DNA of 64,000 nt, from positions 18,601,856 through 18,665,855 of the forward strand of contig ML664161.1 in NCBI GenBank assembly GCA_007570785.1, given 5' to 3'. Each line of letters starts with the position of its first letter. Position 1 is the stretch's first letter. Shown here in pieces: positions 22,449-32,999 of this stretch. This stretch comes from Antilocapra americana (Eukaryota; Chordata; Mammalia; Artiodactyla; Antilocapridae). The translations under genes and the position numbers were made by a program. Below the pieces are notes generated by a model. That model did no database searches, had not been told where the DNA came from, and worked only from the letters and a program-made list of their open reading frames with translations.

Positions 22449-22660
22449 CATCGTTAAGTCATGTCTGAGTCTTTTGCAACACCATGGACCATAGCCCACC
22501 AGGCTCCTCTGTCCATGGGATTTCTCAGGCAAGGATACTGGAGCAGGTTGCTATTTCCTATTCCAGGGGATCTTCCTGATCCAGGGACTGAACTGGTGTC
22601 TCCTGGGTCTCTGGCATTGGCAGGTGAATTCTTTACCTCTGAGCTACCTGGGAAACCCCG
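22449..22660 (-). mobile_element. Bov-tA SINE, antisense
   Basis: 'ATAGCCCACCAGGCTCCTCT', 'TTGCTATTTCCTATTCCAGG', 'CAGGTGAATTCTTTACCTCT', 'GAGCTACCTGGGAAACCCC'. A small insertion ('TCCTGGGTC') near 22600 distinguishes this copy. Confidence 0.95.
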
Positions 22661-22689
22661 TAGATAGCCAATAGTTCTCCAATATTATT

Positions 22690-23460
22690 TGGGCTTCCAG
22701 TGCCAGGTGTTCTGTATAGCTGCAAAGTGCTGTTCTGAAAAGTACTCACAAAAATGACCGATTATGACCAGCAGAGATCACAGTATTTTGAGAATTTGGC
22801 TGAGTTTTCTCCCTGGCCTCTGTGTTGGGATAAGAGGGAGTGCTCCTGTTTGCATTAGCCAGAGGAGGACTGTGAACTATTATCTTACCTTGTTATCTGA
22901 GCTGCTGGTGCACAAGGAAGTTTCCTTTGCTAATGGTTGAACTGCTCTTCAGATAAAGGCCTCCCCGGGATCTCGCAGCAGTAATTAATCAGCTGTTAAA
23001 ACAGTAGTTGATAAAGACAGGCTTACTTAAAGTTCGAATTGCCTGCAATCAGAGATAACCAGCAGTCCCTTTTGGCAGTGAGATATGAAAACCGGAGAAT
23101 GATCTCTTATCAAAGAGAACATGGCACTCAAATGAAAAATGTGGTTCAGAAGAAAACTGTGGTTCCCCATCTCAGATTGGGGGGAAAAATAAAAACCAAA
23201 CAAACATATAATTATTTCTTTTAACCTGTGTGGACAAAGTGGAAATGGCACCAAACATGCACACAGACACGCACACGAAAGGACTAAAACATGGTCCACA
23301 CGAATGCTTCAGTGTAAGCTGGGTGAGCAGAGCCAGGGCAGGTGTCACTGTGATGAATGTGGTTACACAGCAGTGTGTGACATGTGACCACCATTTATTT
23401 CCCTTTAATGGTGCCTTATTTGCTGACATTAGTCACTTAAAAAAAAAAATTAAAGCACTG
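22690..23460. other. Repeat-free block, candidate regulatory DNA
   Basis: About 770 bases with no recognised repeat. It is dense in simple transcription-factor words: several GATA/TATC words, TAATTAATCAGCTGTT (homeobox core plus E-box) near 22983-22998, and TTATTTGCTGAC near 23407. These are short and could be chance. No open frame above 91 codons. Confidence 0.35.
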
Positions 23461-24095
23461 ATTTCCTCAGAGCCAAAGGGTATGATTTTAAAATATATTT
23501 ATTAAATAAATCACCTTTAAAAATGAGCAGCTAGTGGATAAATGGAAATAGACTTTCCTGAGAAAAAGCTTGGATGAAATGAAGAAATAAAACATGAAGA
23601 CTGGTTTGGATATTAGTAACAGCTTTCCAGCAGGCTTAAAGGAGAGAAAGGCTCTGTTTGGCACAGATGTGAAGGGAAGAACAACTCTACTCTCTGGGAG
23701 TGAGGCTTAGGGAGGCTCAGACAGGTGGGAATATAAAGTGTGGGGCATGGGACCATCAATGATCCTAATACTTTGCAGAGACACAAAAGTGAAGGTGTGT
23801 AGAAGTATGATGTAGAGTTGAAAGATCTTCAATAAAAATTAAATTCCATTTTATGGGAGACTCAAAAGCAAATGTGATTGTCTGAAAGGTTGAAGTAAGA
23901 GAACACTTATAATTGAATAATCTATACAATTTTGAATGGGTCATAAACACGTAGTGAAGGAATATGCAAAGCCTTCCAGATAAATTATAAATGGAAAAAT
24001 AAATTGTAATGCAGAGGTGAACCTTCCTAAGTGATGCTGCTGTCATTAGCACTATTTTCTAACATTTTAATTTATTTGATTTCATAAACTCAGTA
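23461..24095. other. Non-repetitive, unassigned
   Basis: AT-rich, no recognised repeat. A 95-codon minus-strand frame (23765-24052) lacks motifs. Confidence 0.45.
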
Positions 24096-24099
24096 TAAT

Positions 24100-24260
24100 G
24101 AAGTGGAAGAATCAGCGGTTTTGGAGTCTGGCAACCTGACTGTATAACAAATATTATTAAAACTAAAAATCAATGCAAACCTGAATAAATAATCTCTGTG
24201 CACCTCAGTTTTCTCACTTGTAAAAGTGAGTGGGGAGATCACCAAACTAGATTATATCAA
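24100..24260 (+). mobile_element. Possible MIR, interrupted
   Basis: 'GGTTTTGGAGTCTGGCAACC' and 'TGTGCACCTCAGTTTTCTCA' plus 'CTTGTAAAAGTGAG' are in MIR order, but the middle is replaced by AT-rich text. Confidence 0.5.
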
Positions 24261-24299
24261 TACCTCTTTTAAGTTTCATAGCCTATAATTCTAGATTTT

Positions 24300-25230
24300 A
24301 CCACGTATCATTTTTATCTAAATGCTCTACATTTTATTGGCAATTTCAAGTCACAAACCCAAGAACATCTCAAAAATTTCTAAATGCTTGGGTTCCAAGA
24401 GAATATTAGTAGCTGTAAGACACAACTACAAATGTGCAAGTCTTTCCCAAAACTCTCTTGGAAACGTTGGTCTTAAAAATGCAATGGTAATTAGTAATAA
24501 TTAAGAAATGTTTCGACAAAATTCCACCTACTTATGTATTTACATAATTCTGGCACAATAGGAATTAGATGTCACTGAGTTTCCATGTCAGTAACCCCAT
24601 TTTGCATGCTTCAAATTGCCTTCTGCCTTCCGGATGCTGTTTTTGCTTTTCTACTTGACATGTATGTAACATTATCACCACAGTACTCAAGTGCTTTACA
24701 AAACAGGACAGAAATCAGTCACAGATTATTATTGTTTCAGGGTGTGGGGATTCAGGAAATGACAAGTGTGGACAGCTAGTGGGGTTTGTACCTGCCTGGT
24801 GGTGAGCTGGCTTCTGAGGTCAGAACACCCCCTGTGCCCTGCACCACCTTGGGTCCTGCATTCCACCTGCCCTCTGGGAGTCACTGTCATTGTCTCACAT
24901 GAAACATAGATAATAATAACCGGCCAGTGTCCCCGTGCACTGCTGGCTGTGGTTCAGACGTGGTTCACCTGATCTAAAATGCCACAGGGACATGGGGAAA
25001 ATTGGTGCAAAAATTTGGTAAACTATTATTATTCCACAGGATGATTTCTTTGCAACCTGAGAAAGAACCAACCATGGCAAAAAAATAGATAAGAAGGTAT
25101 ATAAATATACTTTAGCTAGTTATCAAGAAGTGGCTTTTGGGGAAAAAAAATACGTGCTCATAATTACTTCTCAAAGATTGTCGGCAATGAATCTGTCAAG
25201 CAGGGTTAACATGCCTAGAAATAAAGAAAA
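24300..25230. other. Non-repetitive, unassigned
   Basis: No repeat or gene recognised. Contains 60-64 codon frames only. Confidence 0.45.
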
Positions 25231-25234
25231 AAAT

Positions 25235-25465
25235 CTTCGAGTACTTATTCTATGCCAGGCACTTTCCTGCCAGTTTACTCCCAGTATCTTCTCTAACCCT
25301 CACAAGCAAAAGATGCTGTCATCCCTATTGTTATTGATGAGGAAATGAGGCAAACAGGTTGAATAACTCTCCCAAGGTCACCCAGCCAAGAAAGGGCAGA
25401 GCCTAGATTTAAATCTATCTAGGTGGGCTGGCTCAAGAACCTGTGCTTTTAAGCACTACATAAAG
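25235..25465 (-). mobile_element. MIR SINE, antisense
   Basis: 'CTATGCCAGGCACTTTCCTG', 'TTGATGAGGAAATGAGGCAA', 'CTCTCCCAAGGTCACCCAGC', 'AGAGCCTAGATTTAAATCTA': nearly full-length reverse MIR. Confidence 0.9.
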
Positions 25466-25484
25466 TTCAAAGGAAAAAGAAAAC

Positions 25485-25560
25485 ACAGTAGTTTACCCAA
25501 GATCGCATGGCCTGTAAGTGGCAGACCTACAACCCGAAGCAGGTCTTCCTCAAGCAGAGC
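25485..25560 (-). mobile_element. MIR fragment, antisense
   Basis: 'TACCCAAGATCGCATGGCCT', 'GTAAGTGGCAGACC' repeat the MIR core order directly after a longer MIR, suggesting a second insertion or a partial duplication. Confidence 0.5.
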
Positions 25561-25721
25561 CTGTAGGTTCCCGGCATTCTCACCTCAGTGTCCCTGCCCC
25601 TGACAGGCTGCGGTTTTCCTCCTACCCTCAGGAGATAGGTGAGGTATGCCTTCCTCAGCTGCCATCCTCAGGGTAAGGAGGAGCCTGAGAGAGATGTGAT
25701 GAGCCAACTCCAGATGACATC

Positions 25722-25746
25722 CAGAGAGAGAGAGAGAGAAAAAAAA
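25722..25746. repeat. (GA)n / poly-A low complexity
   Basis: Short perfect GA run joined to an A run. Pure purine on the plus strand. Confidence 0.9.
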
Positions 25747-26019
25747 GTGTAGGAAGATGGGAATAGTTCCAGGCCAAGAAAGTAGGAATAGGAACTCAGT
25801 TCTGTCAAAAGCCCCATTAATTCTACTTCCCTTCTCTCATTCACCTCTTTCCAGCCAGGGGCCTGCCAGCACCCACAGCCATGACTGGCATGTAGCAAGT
25901 GCTCTGTAAAGGTCAGTGGCTCTTCTTTCCTGCTTTCCTTCCTTCCTCCTGTCCCTCTCTCCCTCTTTGGGCATAAGGACTGCATATTAACAGGTGAACT
26001 CACCTAGTTTCTTTGAAAA

Positions 26020-26130
26020 TTATTTATTTATTGGCTGTGCTGGGTTTTTGTTGCTTCACAGGCTTTTATCTCGTTGCGGTGAGTGGAGACTACTCTTCGT
26101 TGCAGTGCTCAGGCATCAAGCAGCTTCTCT
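26020..26130 (-). mobile_element. CHR-type SINE, left part, antisense
   Basis: 'ATTTATTGGCTGTGCTGGGT', 'TGTTGCTTCACAGGC', 'CGTTGCGGTGAGTGGAGACT' are the reverse of a cetartiodactyl CHR SINE. It is split by an L1 tail at 26131 and resumes at 26331. Confidence 0.85.
26118..26130. repeat. Left target-site duplication
   Basis: AAGCAGCTTCTCT, identical to 26331-26343. The duplicated bases belong to the host CHR SINE. Confidence 0.95.
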
Positions 26131-26330
26131 CTTTTTTTTTTTTTAATTTTATTTTTATTTATTTATTTATTTTTTTATTATTGTTTTTGCCATACATTGT
26201 CATGATATCACCATGGGTTTACATATGCTTCCCCTCCGGGTCCCCCCTCCCTCCTCCCTCCCCCCCGGGAAATCTCGCTGCACCAGCCCCCAGCATCAAT
26301 CCTGGGCTGGCGATTGATTAGACAGAAATT
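26131..26330 (-). mobile_element. 5'-truncated L1_BT 3' end nested in a SINE
   Basis: Poly-T/TTTA-rich left end, then 'TTGCCATACATTGTCATGAT', C-rich 'CCCCCCTCCCTCCTCCCTCC', 'CAATCCTGGGCTGGCGATTG'. About 200 bases of L1 3' UTR on the minus strand, with a perfect 13-bp duplication on both sides. No coding part. Confidence 0.95.
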
Positions 26331-26520
26331 AAGCAGCTTCTCTTGATGCGGAGCCATGGGCTCTAGGGCTTGTGGTCTTCAGCAGTTCGGCAGGTGCGGC
26401 TCCCAGGCTCTAGAGCACAGGCTCAACAGTTGTGGCACAGGGACTTATTTGCTTTGAGGCATGTGAGCTCTTCTCAGATCAGGGATCGAACCCGTGACTC
26501 TGAGCCAACAAGGAGGTCCT
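26331..26520 (-). mobile_element. CHR-type SINE, right part, antisense
   Basis: 'GAGCCATGGGCTCTAGGGCT', 'TCAGCAGTTCGGCAGGTGC', 'TAGAGCACAGGCTCAACAGT', 'GGGATCGAACCCGTGACTCT' complete the SINE with its tRNA head at the right. Its first 13 bases are the right copy of the L1 duplication. Confidence 0.88.
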
Positions 26521-27955
26521 CATGTGGATGTTTAATATGACCAGTAGTGGTGGTGGACAGGCACCCTCTGCCAGTAAATTGAAAGACTAAAGCCAAACAA
26601 TACCCCATCTCCTTTCCTGTTCCGGCCACACGCCTGTTGAGATGGATAATCCCCATCAAGGAGCACCCATCTACTCCCAGTCTATTTTAATTTTCACTCA
26701 TACTTGCAAATATAAGTCTCCTCCAAATGCCGTGCTCCACTTTGGCATATTGTGATGCGTGCTAGTATTCAAGAAATGCCATCCACGCTGTTGTGATAGC
26801 TGTGAAAAATTCAATATCCTTTCTGGACTGCTCGCAACTTCTCAGGGACTCAAAAGGGAAATACTTTCTTCTTAAATTCACCCATTCACTAATTAAATAC
26901 CAAAGCAATCTTCCTTTATGAAACTACAGAGACACAAGTCATACTTGCTAGGATTAGTTTCTGGGCCCAGATCTCTTAGTAGGATTTTCTTTGCATTATT
27001 GACTACATTTTTGCTCCTGGTGCTCAACAACAAGCGATGACTGAAGCCAGACCTTCACACAAGGCCCCAAGTCTGGCTGATGTCTCCTTGTTTCCCAAGC
27101 ACCTGCTTCAACAAAAGGCCTGGGAGCCCCTGGCCTTCCTGCACTTGGTGGCGGTGTGCTTTCCTAATTGGTTTGGGGTTGGGGATGTGCGCACGTGTAT
27201 ATCTGCTCATATTCAACAAAATATTTGCTTGGTTCCTGTTTTTTTGGTTTTGTTTTTCTTAACTTCCATCTAAATGCTTAACTCAGAAAGAAAGGAGAAT
27301 CAAGGTGCATTTTTATGCCAGGGTAGAGGAGAAAGAGGACTTAGATTCTATGGAGAACAAAAGCTTTTTGTTTAGAAGGTGTCTTAATATTAGTGTAATG
27401 ACTTCAGAGGCCGAGATAAGGTAAGGAAAGGTAAGATGGGGTGAGATAAGATAAGACTAGGTGGCAACATCAGTAAATAATACAGTTTTAAGAGCATAAA
27501 AGGTGAACACACTAAAAATGTTTGAGTCTGAAGAGAAACTGTAAATTTAACCCTGGTTCTAAATGGGCTCAATGTTATTCTAATCTATGTTATGAGAATT
27601 TAATAAATGGCTCTATAATCTCCAGAAAGACTTGTTCTTCAGAGTTGTGATTGAGGAAGCATGGGTTTGGAACCACCAATTTTGCAGACACTATTGTAAA
27701 TGGGGCTGCTCCTACTGGTAAGAAAGGCACCAATTCCCACTTTGAGGTGGTATATTCAACCTTTCAAACACTGTCCTCTTAGTAAATACCTTCTCCTAGT
27801 TAGGCTTAAAAGATCAGCGACACACTGCAAAAGTAAAATCAGATCACATTAGTGTTTTCTTCTCCCTTCCCTGGTGAAAGAGTATATGTGACATGATAAA
27901 ATGTTTTTTGAAGCATATTGATATACTCATGTCCATTTTTTTTATTACAGTGCTC
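26521..27955. other. Non-repetitive, unassigned
   Basis: No repeat or gene recognised apart from a purine-rich GATAAG cluster at 27413-27460. Overlapping 78- and 60-codon frames at 27037-27273 are unsupported. Confidence 0.45.
27413..27460 (+). other. Cluster of GATAAG words
   Basis: GATAAG occurs at 27415, 27445 and 27450, with GTAAG variants between them. The block is purine-rich and partly tandem, so a short local duplication is as likely as a GATA-factor site cluster. Confidence 0.35.
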
Positions 27956-27959
27956 ATCT

Positions 27960-28130
27960 CAGACACAACACTTTAGAGCTGGGTTATCTAGTCCAACCCC
28001 CTCACCGTAAAGGTGAGGCACTGAGATCCAGAGAGAGGCCTGACTTCCTGGAGGCTGCAAGATACTGTCAGAACTGGAACCCAGTTCCCAGGCCAGTGAG
28101 GGTTCTTCCATCACACCATACTGCCTAGCA
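27960..28130 (-). mobile_element. MIR-like SINE, antisense
   Basis: 'CCAACCCCCTCACCGTAAAG', 'GAGGCACTGAGATCCAGAGA', 'GAACTGGAACCCAGTTCCCA' follow the reverse MIR order with substitutions. Confidence 0.6.
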
Positions 28131-28384
28131 TGTCTGTGGGTTGTTATTGTCAGTGGTGAAAGTTCTGCCCTTTGAATAAGTTATATTCCAAAGTGCTGCC
28201 TGGGAAATTTAGGATGCAGTTCTCTTCTATTCTATGTAAAACACTTTCTCATCGTAAAAGATCATAAATTTGCATAAGATTGGAAGAGGGGACTCATTGC
28301 AGCAATTATTGGCCAAATTCCTCTCGTGGTGGGAGAAACAGTCTGGGAGTCTTGTGAACTTGATTCTAAATCCAGATTTGCTTT

Positions 28385-28702
28385 CAGTTCAGTTCAGTCA
28401 CTCAGTTGTGCCTGACTCTTCAACCCCATGGACTGCAGCAAACTAGGCTTCCCTGTCCATCACTAATTCCCAGAGCTTGCTCAAACTCATGTCCATTGAG
28501 TAGGTGATGCCATCCAACCCTCTCATCCTCTGTTGTCTCCTTCTCCTCCTGCCTTCAATCTTTCCCAGCATCAGGGTCTTTTCCAACGAGTCAGTTTTTT
28601 TGCATCAGGTGGCCAAAGTATTGGAGTTTCAGCTTCAGCATCAAGCCTTCCAGTGAATATTCAGGACTGATTTCCTTTAGGATTGACTGGTTTGATCTTT
28701 AT
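28385..28702 (-). mobile_element. Bov-B (RTE LINE) 3' end, antisense
   Basis: Begins with the antisense tail 'TTCAGTTCAGTTCAGTCACT' and continues 'CCATCACTAATTCCCAGAGC', 'GATGCCATCCAACCCTCTCA', 'CAGCATCAGGGTCTTTTCCA', 'GGCCAAAGTATTGGAGTTTC', ending near 'GACTGGTTTGATCTT'. On the minus strand this is the C-terminal end of the Bov-B reverse transcriptase frame, 5'-truncated. It carries frame-breaking changes and is inactive. Confidence 0.95.
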
Positions 28703-29390
28703 GCTTTCCTTTATGCATTCAATGTTCCAATGAAGTCTAAACATTCAGTGACTAAGAACCTAGCTATTCTCTAAAAAACCTACCAAGTTTCCAGGTGGAG
28801 GGTGGGAGAGTTGGTAAGGTAGGAGATGAGCAAGAAGCGAAGAAAACCTCCCCAAATGAATTTTTTCCCCATTAACAATCTCACCTAATGCAAATGTCCT
28901 TTTACTCCCTGTCTTTCATTTTGTGGCCCTCTTTCCTTGTCTGAAACTGGAGGAAAGAGAGGTCTAAGGGAAGCAAAATGGCACTTTTAAAGAAAAAGGA
29001 ATTCCTTTGCAACCAGCAACACCATGGATTAGTATCATTTACATCTCCAAGTCTTGCTTGTACTAGTCTTCTTCAGTTGTATAGCTTGTTTGGCTTCATA
29101 AAATACAATTGTGGTTTTATAAATCTTTAAAAGCAAAGCTGCCCAATTTCCAAATCTGCATTTAACTGTAAAAAACATGAAGGCATAGTATTCGTTCAAA
29201 GGCTGATTAAATTATTGAGAATTTAGGAATACATTTAATTGGGAAAAAAACCCTTTATCCAGCTATATATGGTCAAAAGGAAAGCTGAAAGTTCATATGC
29301 GAGGGTAGATTTTTAATTTAAAAATTGGCAATAAGTATAGATTGATATTCTTAGCTACATTTACAACAATCTGTTAAGTAGGAAAGCAGC
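28703..29390. other. Non-repetitive, unassigned
   Basis: No recognised repeat or gene. Confidence 0.45.
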
Positions 29391-29394
29391 AGAC

Positions 29395-29600
29395 CACAGC
29401 TATCAGTAAAGGGCATGAGGTTTGTTATCAGATAGGCATGGATTCTACTCTTGGCTCTTCCAGTTAAAACCTGCAGATCTTAGAAAGATTCCTTAGCTCT
29501 CTGTTTTCTCATCTGTAAAATGGAGATAACAATAACATTTTGTAAACACATTTGTTGTAGAGACTACATTTTCAATCATATATGCCAAACCCTTTGTAAA
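29395..29600 (+). mobile_element. MIR SINE
   Basis: Sense MIR: 'GGGCATGAGGTTTGTTATCA', 'TCTACTCTTGGCTCTTCCAG', 'TCCTTAGCTCTCTGTTTTCT', 'CATCTGTAAAATGGAGATAA'. Well aligned over most of its length. Confidence 0.85.
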
Positions 29601-29934
29601 CTGTAATTCACCATGAAATCATTATTTACTAATTATCATCATCATCTTCCTCCTCTTCATTGTTAGTAAATAAAACACTGTCCTTTCAGAAGGCTGCCAT
29701 TGCACACCCAGGTGTTCTCCCAGGCATGCTGACAACTGGCGAAGTGTAACAGCCAAACTGGCTTCTCATCCAAAGTAACTCAGGTGTGGCTGGATCAGGG
29801 AACAGGGATCGGGGCTTTGGGATTCCAGAGAATTAGAGTGTGACATCCCAAGATTTGAGTTTGAAGGCCATTACTTTCAAGAAAATCAATTACAGGGAAA
29901 GGTAAACTAACACCTATGGATAATCCATAGTGGA

Positions 29935-30130
29935 TCTGATTCTACAAAAACATTTTCACAATTCAAAGGACTGGAGTTTAGATCTAACGTGTCAACTTGG
30001 TCAACTGCAGATGACCTTGTGTAGGTTCCTTAGGCTCTCTGAACCAGGATGTTCAGAGTCACAATTTGCAATTCCAGCATCAGTGTTCAGAGTAGAATCC
30101 AGTAAATACTTGTTTAATGTATTTGTGAAT
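29935..30130 (+). mobile_element. MIR/L2-like fragment
   Basis: 'GATGACCTTGTGTAGGTTCC', 'TTAGGCTCTCTGAACC' resemble a sense MIR core, and 'CAGTAAATACTTGTTTAATG' resembles an L2 3' tail. Diverged and weak. Confidence 0.45.
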
Positions 30131-30202
30131 GAGCACCCATTTCTCCAGGCTTTTGTCAACAATAGCATTGTTGAAGTTTCAAAATCTTTACCTGGTAGAT
30201 GA

Positions 30203-30600
30203 AAAGTGGTACGTTAGCAATTTAATTTGCACTTTTATAATTATTGAGTGATGATGAACACTTACTAATTTACTGGCTATTTATATTTTATTTTCTAATA
30301 TTTGCCTGTTTCTGTCCTTTGTCCATTTTATATTGAATGATTCATATTTTTCTTATTAATTTCACAAAGGCTGTGTATTTATTAAATTAGTCTTTTTTCA
30401 CATATATTAGACAAATTCCTTCCCAATATGTTTTTAATATTTTAACCCTATTTTTTGTCCATATAAACACTTATTATTTTAATATGGTCAGAGTTATCAC
30501 CCTATTCCTTTATAACTTCTAGATGCCTGATGCCATGTATATTCTTTACACATGAACCATTTGTGGAGATATATTTCTAAAGTCTTTGTTTTCAATATTG
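30203..30600 (-). mobile_element. Ancient L1M fragment, antisense
   Basis: 'TTAATTTGCACTTTTATAAT', 'GAGTGATGATGAACACTTAC', 'TGTCCTTTGTCCATTTTATA' and 'CACAAAGGCTGTGTATTTAT' follow the order of antisense L1 ORF2/3' text. Short and degraded. Confidence 0.6.
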
Positions 30601-30655
30601 AAAAGATCACTAAAAATATATTAGCTACCTCATTAGCCCAATTAAGTAAGGCTGG

Positions 30656-30667
30656 GTTTTGTTGACT
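30656..30667. repeat. Left target-site duplication of Bov-A
   Basis: GTTTTGTTGACT, identical to 30797-30808. Confidence 0.93.
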
Positions 30668-30796
30668 GCTGCTGATGCTAAGTCACTCAGTCGTGTCTGA
30701 CTCTTCGTGACCCCATGGACTGCAGCCTACCAGGCTCCTCTGTCCATGGGATTTTCCAGGCAAGAGTACTGGAGTGGGTTGCCATTGCCTTCTCCA
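30668..30796 (-). mobile_element. Bov-A monomer SINE, antisense
   Basis: 'GCTGCTGATGCTAAGTCACT', 'CCCCATGGACTGCAGCCTAC', 'GGGATTTTCCAGGCAAGAGT', 'TTGCCATTGCCTTCTCC'. Only one Bov-A unit is present, with full 5' and 3' ends and a perfect 12-bp duplication. It is close to consensus, so relatively young. Confidence 0.96.
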
Positions 30797-30808
30797 GTTT
30801 TGTTGACT
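30797..30808. repeat. Right target-site duplication of Bov-A
   Basis: GTTTTGTTGACT, identical to 30656-30667. Confidence 0.93.
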
Positions 30809-32960
30809 AGATTTTCTTATTATGAAATGTTGAGATGACTCAAGATAATAAATGCTGCTATTACTATCTTATAAATAGGGAAAGTACAAAACTGAAAAAT
30901 ACCTTGATCAAGGTGAGAGACAGAGGGAGCTAGGTGGTGACGGACTCCCAGACTCACTTGCTAAAGAGCATTAAAATCATATGTGAAAGCAGAAAAAGTT
31001 TTTGAAGAGAAAAGAAATGATAGGGATAAATGAGGAGTCAAAGAAGATAAGCCGATGGAAAAGGGAGGCACAGTGAGAGGGAAAAGGGAGTGCTGAACAG
31101 AAAGGCTCAAAGACTGAGGAAGGTGTTCAGTGAGACTTGAAAATGGGAGCGGAGGTCCAGAAGATGGCTAAGAGGGGTGTTCCCAGGCAAATATCTCCCA
31201 CCCATTTGGTTTCTGAGATAGCTCTTATCACTTATCACTAGGGCTCTACAGGCCTCGAGATGAAAACCAACTCCAGTCAGCGTCACCTGTCTCCATTCAC
31301 AGATGTATGTCCTTTTCTTTTTTTTATAAATAAGAAAAACAATGTCTCCTACACCTCCCCAGGAAGCCATCTTCAAGGAGGTAACACTCAGACTATAGAT
31401 ATTTATTTTTTCGAATTTTCTTTTCCTGGGTAAGAAAAACTGGAGGACAGGAAAGTGAATGACTTTACATGGGCTATTCAGAACCATAAGAAAAATTTTA
31501 GTCGTCCTCTATTCTTCTGGACCTCAGTGGGCTCAGTTTCCATTTGTAAAATGAATCAACACAAATCAGCACTAGATTCTAGGAACAGCCTCTTCTACAG
31601 AAAATCTAAGGCCAAGAAATTGACCATACAAATGGTTTCATTCTTTGAAAACTACAATTAATTTAAAATTTTATCGCTTTGAGGAAGGTTTTGCATCTGC
31701 CAATGTCACCAATCATATATTCAAAGTGAAAAAAAATCACTATTTCTGTGTTTAAAAATGACCGTGCATATTTGGGGTTTGGCTGGACCTTTGTTATAAC
31801 TGTATAGGCTCTCTCTTTTTAAAATGGAAATACAGTCTGTTTCTCCAATTATTCTCATCCTCCCTCGTCTTCTTTCCTAGTTTCTTAAACTCTGGATATT
31901 AGACACTATAAATACATCAATTTCTCCATTTCTCTGGGATTCAGGATTTATGCAGTTGAGTCTTTCAATGTTAGGTGATTTTTGAGATTCTATTTTATTC
32001 TTGTCCTCTTTGCATGTCCAATTATGTCTGTTTCTTAGCTAGTGATACCTACGAAATATGACTAGTTTCAGAACTATTTCCAACTTCTTTGTTTTGTCTT
32101 GTATTTCTATTGTGGCACTAATTACTAGCAATATGATTAATGCACTACTTACCCATGGCTTTGTTCCCTTTGTTTTTCCGATAATGCTAATTAATCCAAT
32201 TTTGGAAAAAATTTTTTTCAGTTCTGCTCACACATGTCAGATTGTGGGTCCCTTTGAAATCACTTTTCCCCCTTTGGTTTTACATTAAAACAAAGAGCAA
32301 AAGTAGACCAATTAGTGATAGGGCTGAAAATACTCCTATCAAAGTCGTTCATCAGGGAATGTCCAGGACAGGTAGCATTGGGGATGGCTCTGAAGTAAGA
32401 AAGTTTTCATTCACTAAAAAGTTATTTTGCCCTTCACTTATCTCAGTTACTGTGCTTGTGTGTGCATTGGGGGGGGGGAAAGTGGGGGGGGGGGCGGTAT
32501 GTGTATGATTACCTAGGTTTGGGTGCAACAAACTTTTAGTATTTCCAAGGGGAAGCACAGCTGAGGATGGCTGCCCAAGACATGGTCATCAACCAGATTT
32601 AAGCAGAATCCACTTGGCCTCGCCTCTCTAAGTGCCGCAGTCATCCCGCAGTTCTGTCCTCACTAGGTGCTCATTTGGCTTGATGTTGGGAGACCATTTT
32701 AAGCCTGCAGTTGGTACTCTCTGTGCAATTTGGTTTACGTTCACAGCATTCATTTTCTTTGATAGATCAATCAATAATACTCAATGGTACTCCCCCATTA
32801 AACTTAGCACTTTTTAGGGCTTTGTTAAATTACACTATATATACTAAAATTGGAGTGGTACCTAGTTTCCCAGGTACCAATGATGCAGTGACTTTGGTCC
32901 TAAGAAATATTTTTTTAAAATCCACTCCATTGTTCCACTTAAAATAAATTTATAAGGTTA
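30809..32960. other. Mostly unassigned (2.1 kb)
   Basis: No gene. A 126-codon minus-strand frame (31107-31487) has no motif and is Lys-rich where it crosses an A/T run, so it looks like chance. 'CTCAGTTTCCATTTGTAAAA' at about 31536 may be a MIR core scrap. The G-run pair at 32469-32497 is listed separately. Confidence 0.4.
32469..32497 (+). repeat. Two long G-runs (G10 and G11)
   Basis: G10 at 32469-32478, a five-base spacer AAAGT, then G11 at 32484-32494, C and GG. Such a tract can form an intramolecular G-quadruplex and is prone to length polymorphism and sequencing error. Confidence 0.9.
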
Positions 32961-32966
32961 ATTTTG

Positions 32967-32992
32967 TTAACCCTATAATTTTATAGGGTTAA
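32967..32992. repeat. Perfect inverted repeat, 11-bp arms
   Basis: TTAACCCTATA (32967-32977), a 4-base loop, then TATAGGGTTAA (32982-32992). A near copy of the outer half (AAGGTTAATTTT) lies just upstream at 32954. Confidence 0.93.
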
Positions 32993-32999
32993 TTTACAT

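Noticed and set aside
26474..26659. Small minus-strand open frame
   Set aside because: Partly in the CHR SINE, no motif, no conserved start.
31107..31487. 126-codon minus-strand open frame
   Set aside because: No recognised motif. The Lys-rich segment comes from a simple A/T run. Expected by chance in a 64-kb window.
32825..32910. Possible U6 snRNA pseudogene ('ATACTAAAATTGGA')
   Set aside because: Only a 14-base match near the U6 5' region; the following bases do not continue the similarity.
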